This document shows, piece by piece, positions 48,745 through 55,229 of a DNA stretch of 55,229 nt. Position 1 is the first letter of the stretch, and each line of letters starts with the position of its first letter. The notes beneath the pieces are model-generated. The model made no database searches and was not told the DNA's origin. It saw only the letters and a list, made by a program, of their open reading frames with translations. The position numbers were made by a program, and so were the translations under genes. The DNA comes from Isotricha intestinalis. Taxonomy: Eukaryota > Ciliophora > Litostomatea > Vestibuliferida > Isotrichidae. The stretch lies in NCBI GenBank assembly GCA_023807065.1, contig JAJJLU010003550.1, forward strand, positions 1 to 55,229, in the 5' to 3' direction.

Positions 48745-50532
48745 TTATATACACCCGCAACAAAATATTTTTTTTTTCTTTTTTTTAAAAGTAAAACTTA
48801 CAGGAAGATTAAAATTTGAAAGTTTATTCACATTTTTTGGTTCTTGCTCTTTCTTAGGAGAATCAGCTTTTGGTGAATTCTTTTTAATTGTATTGTTTTC
48901 TTTAACACTCTTTTCTCTTTCATTCATAGTATTATTTATATTATTTACAGTATTATTATAATTATTATTATATATATATAATTTACTTTCATCTAAATTA
49001 TCATATATTTTTTCACAATTTTGATTACTTAAAGATAAAGTTATAATTATATTTCTAATCTTTTCTTCATTCTTTTCTTCAAACAGTTTTTTGTTTTTTT
49101 CAAAAGATAAAAAAATACAAGATAAATTCCCTTTAATTCCTTTTAATATACATTTTTCCATAATATCTTTAACAACTTTTTTTAAAAAAAATGCATAATT
49201 TTTATTTATTTTAATACACTCATGCATACATTCATAAATAACTAGACATAATTCTTTGTTGCTTAGAAATTTAAAAATATTATAAGAACCTAAAATAATA
49301 AAATCAAAATCATTATTATAGCTTAAAGAAAAAATATCAGGAACACTGGAAATAACATTAACTTTACCTCCAAATTGAGGTAATTTACTTTCGATTACTC
49401 CAAAAATTCTTGTTGTTGTTAATCCACCTGGAAAAATTCTAGATAAATTTGATCCTTGAATTAAAACTATTTCACCATTTGTTTCTTTTATTCTTTCTTT
49501 TTCATTAATATTTATGGGTGAATGATCTAAACTTAAAAGATTTATTTTTTCAGAATTACTTCTACTTATTATTCCACGACTATCACCTAAGTTCGCTATA
49601 TAAATTTTATTTTCAAAATTTAATAAATTTAATGATGATGCTCCACTTGTTCTTAAATTAGGATTATTTTGTTTTTCTTGAAATAAATTTGATAAGATAT
49701 TCTTTTCAATTGTTTCATAACTTTCTAATATTGTTTTAATTGGATCATTTAAAAATTCTTCATTTTCTAATATTGTTTTGATTAAATTATCTTGAAGATA
49801 AATGGATGTTTTATTTCCATTTTGACCATCATATATTCCAAAACAATTAATTTTTATATTTTTTAATTCATAATTAATTTTTATTCCCATTTTATCTTCA
49901 TTTATTTTTTCTCCGTTTTTATATGTATAAGCAGAAAAACCTGAAAAAATTCCGAAACTCTCAGGTAAAAAAATCATTGGATTATTTTTAATATGTTTTA
50001 TGAATTTTTTAATTTCTTCTTTTTCCTTATTTTGAATATTTTTTTTCTTATTACCATCTAAAAAATAATTTAACATTATTTGACTTTCTTTTTCATGTTT
50101 CGGAGTAGGTACTTTCATACTATTATCTGGTTCAGATATTTTAAAAGTATATTCTTCACAATTAGGTTTAATTAAATCTGGATTTGTTTTCATTGAGTTA
50201 ATATTATTATTGATTATTGATATTGAAGGATGAATAATTGAAATATTTATACTTGTATTTCCTTTATTAATATCTTTCAAAGAAAAATTTAAATTGTTTT
50301 GAATTGATTTTGATGATATTTGTTCCGCTTGATTAGAAATATTATTATTGTTGGAATTATGCAAAATATTATTTATCAATTCTGAACTTTCTTTTTCTAT
50401 ATTTATCTTTTCATCGAAATTATCATCTTTTTCAGAATCAAAAAATGAACTTTCACTTTGATTAACTAACTTTTGACTCTTTAAACTATTTTGTTGTTTT
50501 GAGATAGAATCTGATAATTTTTTTGCATTCAT
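48745..50532 (-). CDS. PP2C-like protein (probable pseudophosphatase) with CaaX-like C-terminus, 595 aa
   Basis: After a ~150-residue Ser/Asn-rich disordered N-terminus, residues ~200-480 follow the PP2C (PPM) fold: NEDKMGI, FGIYDGQNGNKTS (canonical FGVFDGHGG), GASSLNLLNF, IYIANLGDSRG, LDHSP, PGGLTTTRIFG (canonical vSRafGD), FIILGSYNIFKFLSNKE (canonical liLASDGLWD) and GNLSCIFLSF (canonical DNiT). The first metal Asp (IYDG) is kept, but the Asp of the SDG motif is Tyr and the Asp of the DN motif is Gly, so two metal ligands are lost and catalysis is doubtful. The protein ends KKKKKKIFCCGCI: a polybasic stretch, cysteines and a possible CaaX box (CGCI), suggesting prenyl/palmitoyl membrane anchoring. 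A regulatory decoy role is inferred. Confidence 0.8.
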   Translation of the reverse strand: MNAKKLSDSISKQQNSLKSQKLVNQSESSFFDSEKDDNFDEKINIEKESSELINNILHNSNNNNISNQAEQISSKSIQNNLNFSLKDINKGNTSINISIIHPSISIINNNINSMKTNPDLIKPNCEEYTFKISEPDNSMKVPTPKHEKESQIMLNYFLDGNKKKNIQNKEKEEIKKFIKHIKNNPMIFLPESFGIFSGFSAYTYKNGEKINEDKMGIKINYELKNIKINCFGIYDGQNGNKTSIYLQDNLIKTILENEEFLNDPIKTILESYETIEKNILSNLFQEKQNNPNLRTSGASSLNLLNFENKIYIANLGDSRGIISRSNSEKINLLSLDHSPININEKERIKETNGEIVLIQGSNLSRIFPGGLTTTRIFGVIESKLPQFGGKVNVISSVPDIFSLSYNNDFDFIILGSYNIFKFLSNKELCLVIYECMHECIKINKNYAFFLKKVVKDIMEKCILKGIKGNLSCIFLSFEKNKKLFEEKNEEKIRNIIITLSLSNQNCEKIYDNLDESKLYIYNNNYNNTVNNINNTMNEREKSVKENNTIKKNSPKADSPKKEQEPKNVNKLSNFNLPVSFTFKKKKKKIFCCGCI

Positions 50533-50773
50533 TCTTAAAAATTAAATACATCAAATAAAAAATAATAAAAGAATTAAATAATTATTATTTATTTCTAATC
50601 CTCCTTATAATATTTTTTGATTAATATTTAAAAATTTTTTCATAAATCTTATTTTCATATTCATCCAAATAAATATAATTTTTTAATTAAAATTTATATT
50701 TATTTCTTTTGATAATATTTTTCTAATTTAATAACTAATTTCAGATCATAATCAAGTAATATTATATTCAAAC
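50533..50773. other. Intergenic spacer
   Basis: AT-rich spacer between the start of the PP2C-like gene and the end of the decayed GTPase gene. Nothing recognised. Confidence 0.5.
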
Positions 50774-52682
50774 TTATCTTTTTTTAGTAATGAAACCTTC
50801 AATAACACTCATAATAGTTTCAAGTTCATCTTCTTTCATTTTAAAATTAAAAATATATTTATTTAAACTTAGTTCATAATCTTCTTTGGTTCTTTTATAT
50901 TCTCCAATTTAATCTTCATACATTTTAATAGCATCATTCTGAGTATTAATAAGATTATCTTTAGATTTTAAAATATTGTTTAATTCTTCAATTTGTTTAT
51001 TTGCTTCATTGTATTTTGTTTCAAAAAACTCTTTTAAATGTGTTTGTTCAGATAAATTAAAATCTTTTTGAGTTAATTCAAGTTTTAACTCATTAACTTT
51101 ATTATTATATTTCTTTATATTTTCTTTATATAAATCATTCATTATTTTAACTTGAGTTTCTCTAAATACTCTTACATGTCTTCAATCCAACTATTTGATT
51201 TATTTTTTATTTCTTTAGTTTGTATTTCAATATGTTTTTGCTTTAATAATTTTTCACTTTCTTTTTCTACTTTATCCATACTTTCTTTAAAATCCATAAA
51301 AGTATTTTGAATATTTTAAATATAGATTGATTTATAACAAGACTATCACATTTCTGATTTTTGTCTTCTTTTAATTTTTCTATTTCTGTATTTAATTTTG
51401 AATTTTCTCTATTTAATTCATTAATTTTTTTCGAAAATTATGAATTAAATCTGAATTATCTTTATTTCATTTTTCTATCATTCCTTTTTATTCATTTATT
51501 ACTTTTTCTTTTTCTTTTATTTCTTTTATAATGATTTTCCATTTGTTGATATTTTTGACTATTTATAAATTCTTTATCATTATATTCTTTTACTTTAGAA
51601 TTTGTTTCTCTTGCTAATTATTCAAATTTATTTTCTAATTCAAGATAATTTCTGTTTAATTCTCCTTTTTCTATAATTAAATTTTCTAATAATTTTTTAG
51701 AAGCTTCATTTCATATAATTGTTAAATGGTAATATTTAAATCATCTAAATTTGAAAATATATCTTTTGAAATATTTTCTGAAAATTTATCTATAAGTTCC
51801 CCAATTTCTTTTAATTTAGATACTACAAATTGTTGAAAAATATTTAATAAAATAGAAATTAATTTTTTACAAAATTTAATATTTGAATATTTAAAAATTT
51901 ATTTAAATAAATTTGAAAATTATTTGAATAAGAAATAAAGAATGTTTTAGCTTCATATAAATTATTTAATTTAAATTCACTTAAATTTTTTTTTATTTCT
52001 TTATATTCCATTCCAAACCATTCATTATACAATTTATTATTAGTTTCAAAAATATTTTCTAATTAAGAATGCATTCTTTGATTCATTTCTGAAATATATT
52101 CTCCACTTGTTTTTGATTTAAAAGATTTTGAACTTCATTAGAAAATTGTTTAATAGTTTTATCTTGTAATTCAAAAAATATTTTATATATTTCATTTATA
52201 TTTATTGGATATTTTTTTTCACATTTTTTAGTAATTTCATTTCTGAAATCTTCAAAAATTGTTTCTGAAATATTTTTTCCTCTTGATAAAAGTATATTTT
52301 CTATTGTTTTTGAAATTATTGGTTTTTCATCATTATTTATAGAATCTTATAATTTTCTAAAATTCCAAATAAAGTATAACATTCAATTTGAACATCATTT
52401 ATTTTTTTATATGAGATATTATTTTTAATTTCATTTAATAAATTATTTATTGATTTATTATAATCATCTGTTAAAATAGATTTATGTTCATTTTGTAAAT
52501 TATTTAATTTTTCTTTATCATTTGTTTGATTTTCCACTTTCTGGAGTTTCATTTATAGATAATATACTTTATTTTTGATTATTAATTTATTAAAGAAATT
52601 TATTCCTTCTATTGTAATTTCTAAAATTCCATCTTCATTAACTATTATTATTTGTAACTTCTTCAAAATTATATATTGCCAT
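50774..52682 (-). pseudogene. Decayed GBP-like (guanylate-binding-protein family) large GTPase
   Basis: On the minus strand an ATG (52682-52680) starts MAIYNFEEVT. After a frame change comes NEDGILEITIEGINFFNKL and a degenerate P-loop, SINETPESGKSN (about 52550-52525), as in the GBP start 'dGkl...eg...fl..l...vvsI.G..rtGKS'. Most of the G domain is missing. Helical-domain-like blocks follow (SINNLLNEIKNNISYKK, FEDFRNEITKKCEKKYP, TIKQFSNEVQNLLNQKQ). A long coiled coil (VNELKLELTQKDFNLSEQ, YNEANKQIEELNNILKSK) ends VIEGFITKKR and TAA. Many TAA/TAG/TGA codons and several frameshifts show that it is dead. Protist GBP-like GTPases with long coiled-coil tails are known; the assignment rests on the P-loop context and overall order. 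Confidence 0.55.
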
Positions 52683-52807
52683 TTTTTGTGTATTTAATTC
52701 ATTTTTCTAATATTTTTATTATAATAATTCAATTTATCATTAATTCAATTTTTAAATTAACCTAAATTTTTTTAAATTTATTTCATTAAATTATAAATTA
52801 TAATAAA

Positions 52808-53513
52808 ATGTCTTTACAAAATATCCCTTTGATGTAAATTATTTTTTATTTTAAATAGAAATTTACATACGAAAATAAATACTGATTTTATTAATTACAA
52901 TCAGACTACACAAGAATTATTCAATAATATATCAGAATCCTTTAATTATTTAAAATACCAAATAGAATTTTTAGGAAGAAAAAGAATGGAACAACCATAT
53001 TTTTTATTTAATTCAAATATATATAATTATTATACTGGTATAAATAATATTTATTCCAAAGCTCCAAATGAAAAAATATATGATTCAAAAAATTTTTCTT
53101 CTCAATTTCCCCATCAAGAAAAAATAATTCGAACAGTAAAAAATAAAAAAATCGTTTATTGCCAAGGAGATTTTTCATCATATCCTCAAAATTATATATT
53201 TAATGAAATGAGAACATCAAATAACAAAATAGAAAATAAAGAAAAAGAAATGAATTTAAATAGAGGACAAAGAGGAAGTAAATATAGAGGAGTTTCAAAA
53301 AATGGAAATCAATGGCAAGTTTTAATTATGATAAATAAGAAAAAAAGATATATTGGAAATTATAAAAACGAAGAAGAAGCTGCTAGTTCTTATGATATTG
53401 TTGCTATTCAAAATCATGGTTCTAAAGCTAAAACTAATTTTTATTATACTCCAGAGGAAATTGATAGAATAAAAAAAATGAAAAATCCATTTGAAAGTAA
53501 TTGGAATAATTGA
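52808..53513 (+). CDS. AP2/ERF-domain protein; two exons (52808-52833, 52859-53513), 226 aa
   Basis: Exon 1 starts MSLQNIPL at 52808. A 25-nt intron (phase 2) leads into exon 2, giving 51 residues upstream of the Met at 52986, all open. The C-terminal AP2 domain reads GSKYRGVSKNGNQWQVLIM, then RYIGNYKNEEEAASSYD, IVAIQNHGSKAKTNF. It has the conserved YRGV, the Trp after the turn, the G-x-Y/F, EEAA..YD helix and final NF. This domain binds DNA in apicomplexan and plant factors, and single AP2 domains are common in alveolates. The N-terminal part is Asn/Tyr-rich with no known domain. The likely role is a sequence-specific DNA-binding regulator. It ends in TGA. Confidence 0.88.
52834..52858 (+). 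other. 25-nt intron in the AP2 gene
   Basis: It starts GTAAATTA and ends TTAAATAG, phase 2. Splicing completes an ATA codon and joins two open frames; unspliced, the first frame stops two codons after TTG. Confidence 0.8.
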
Positions 53514-53920
53514 AATTATTAATTTAAACAAATGAGTAAGGTTTTTATATATTTATATTAGTATATGAATATATAAATTTTCTTTTATATATTTATATTA
53601 GTATAAATATATAAATATGCTTTATATCTATTATAAGAATGATTTTTTTATTATTTGGTGAAATGATTTTTGTTTGTAAATTGATTTTGATATTATTAGT
53701 TATTTTTTTAAGGTATATATGTACGATATTCTCTATTATTGGATTTTCCAAACTGATTTAATTTTTGTGTAATGATAATTAAACTATAGATTATTTTTTC
53801 TCAATTTTATAAATGAATATGTCATAATTATAAATGTCAACTTTTTAATTATATATTTAATTTTTTTAAAATTTTTAGATTTCATTATATTAATTATAAA
53901 TTAAATAAATTCTCTTTTGA
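53514..53920. other. Intergenic with a short direct repeat
   Basis: AT spacer. A ~23-bp AT word beginning TTTTATATATTTATATTAG occurs twice, near 53543 and 53583, about 40 bases apart. No coding-like stretch. Confidence 0.5.
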
Positions 53921-54496
53921 ATGGTAGAAGGTGTTGAACCTGAACTTCTAAAAAATGGAGATTTATATGATTTTAATGAAGCAATAGATAATTATGGTTT
54001 TGATTTTGATAATTTTTCAGAAAAAAATTTTGAAAGTTTTATTCAAACTACTTTCATAACAGATTTTATAATGTTTAGAAAAAGTTATTTAATGAGAGAT
54101 TTTATTCAAGTGAGATTTTATGCTCATAAATTTAAAGGTTTATTTAAATTAATTTTATCAAAAGATATTAATGAGAATTGTGAAAAATTACAAATGATTA
54201 TTCAAAAAGGAGATATTAATGTTGGAACTCTTTATGCAAAAATTGTTAACGGAATGGTATTTTTTTTTAAGAATTTTGTGATTTTTGCTGAAAAAATAAA
54301 TAAACCTATATACACTGAATTAAAAGATAAATTTTATAAATTAAATGATTTATGTAATTATTATGAAGATTTTGAAATTAAAAATTCTTTTTCTGAAAAA
54401 ACTATTGATACTAATGATTTAACGATTGATCTTCAAAATAAAAATCAATCTATTTGTTGTAATATTGGAAGTTCAATTGGCTGTTTGATTATTTAA
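53921..54496 (+). CDS. HPt-like phosphotransfer protein with CaaX-like C-terminus, 191 aa
   Basis: Residues ~35-135 are helical and contain FYAHKFKGLFKLI with His69 in the H-x-[LF]-K-G context of histidine-containing phosphotransfer domains. ENCEKLQMIIQKGDIN matches the second HPt helix ('c..lE.a.r.gd'), and a third helix (IVNGMVFFFKNFVIFAEK) completes the bundle. HPt proteins relay phosphate between hybrid histidine kinases and response regulators. The C-terminus, ICCNIGSSIGCLII, ends in CLII, a CaaX-like box with further cysteines upstream, suggesting prenylation and palmitoylation. A membrane-tethered HPt would be unusual. No kinase or receiver partner lies in this window. The coding call is firm; the HPt assignment is moderate. 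Confidence 0.65.
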   Translation: MVEGVEPELLKNGDLYDFNEAIDNYGFDFDNFSEKNFESFIQTTFITDFIMFRKSYLMRDFIQVRFYAHKFKGLFKLILSKDINENCEKLQMIIQKGDINVGTLYAKIVNGMVFFFKNFVIFAEKINKPIYTELKDKFYKLNDLCNYYEDFEIKNSFSEKTIDTNDLTIDLQNKNQSICCNIGSSIGCLII

Positions 54497-54999
54497 ATTT
54501 AAATATATTTTATTGATAATTAATTCAATTTATATTTACTTAATATATAATTGTAAAAAATGTTTATTCTAAAATTATAATTTAAATAATTATATGAACT
54601 TATATTATAATCAAAAATATGATGCTTAATGTTAATTATATGAGCATTTAAATTTGTTGATTTTATTTAAGTTTTTAATTTAAAATAAAATTTATATTTT
54701 ATTTCAAAAAGTATATTAATTTTATTTTGGAGTAAAACACAAAGGTTATATCTCTTAAAAATTAATAAAGAAGAATTAGAATGAAAACAATTAAAATATG
54801 GTAAATAACAACAATTTTTTTTTTAAAATAAAATTTATGAAATAATTTTGAGTACTAATTTTTTGTTATTTAAAAAAATATTTAAATTCAAATATAATAT
54901 CTATTATTCAATAAAAATTCTATGTATATCACAATAAATCTATTTAAACACTTTTTCTTATATTAATATCTAAAATCAAAAGAACAATTATAAAAACAT
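54497..54999. other. Intergenic with a short coding-like fossil
   Basis: AT spacer between convergent genes. From 54728 on the plus strand one frame reads WSKTQRLYLLKINKEELE, TGA, KQLKYGK, TAA, QQFFF, which looks like a fragment of a dead gene of unknown identity. Nothing else recognised. Confidence 0.3.

Positions 55000-55229
<230 letters not shown>

Overview
This is a very AT-rich nuclear fragment from a protist, most likely ciliate-like. Intact genes end in TAA, TAG and TGA, and none of the three occurs inside the long reading frames (up to 2198 codons), so the intact genes follow the standard code. Three genes carry clear introns of only 24, 25 and 30 nt, all beginning GTA and ending TAG. 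The gene content is alveolate-like: an EF-hand calcium-dependent protein kinase, an AP2-domain protein, a phosphoinositide-specific phospholipase C, an IP3/ryanodine-receptor-type channel, long coiled-coil/LRR proteins and lipid-anchored proteins. Tiny introns with a standard code would suit a ciliate lineage that kept the universal code, but the window alone does not prove the taxon.

Layout. 1-7.6 kb: 3' part of a coiled-coil + LRR gene running off the left edge, an unknown basic protein, and a protein with an N-terminal MGQLCC acylation signal. 7.6-15.7 kb: a 1540-residue multi-spanning membrane protein, a decayed histone H4 gene, and two unknown proteins. 16.6-23.3 kb: a CK1-like kinase fused in frame to a complete CDPK, a TPM-like membrane protein, a small FCYC/acidic-tail protein and a short-chain dehydrogenase. 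23.4-27.7 kb: a Qb-SNARE with a 24-nt intron, a MATE transporter and an MFS transporter. 28.5-35.4 kb: a PLC-delta-like enzyme interrupted by a frame change, an unknown protein, and a Gln/Asn-rich protein with twelve copies of a 12-residue repeat. 35.5-42.1 kb: a 2198-residue IP3R/RyR-type channel with a UBR-like zinc domain at its N-terminus. 43.2-46.7 kb: a repeat-built, probably GPI-anchored surface protein beside a stretch of decayed coding sequence that includes a RING-like relic. 46.7-50.5 kb: an unknown protein, a DMT-like transporter and a PP2C-like protein that has lost metal-binding Asp residues. 50.8-55.2 kb: a GBP-like GTPase pseudogene, an AP2-domain gene with a 25-nt intron, an HPt-like protein with a CaaX-like end, and the 3' end of a poly-Asn protein running off the right edge.

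Functional themes are calcium and phosphoinositide signalling (PLC, IP3R-like channel, CDPK) and lipid-anchored signalling proteins (MGQLCC protein, CaaX-like HPt protein, CaaX-like PP2C). The genes lie on both strands with no operon-like order. Several intergenic spaces hold gene fossils (H4, GBP-like, RING-like and unidentified ones).
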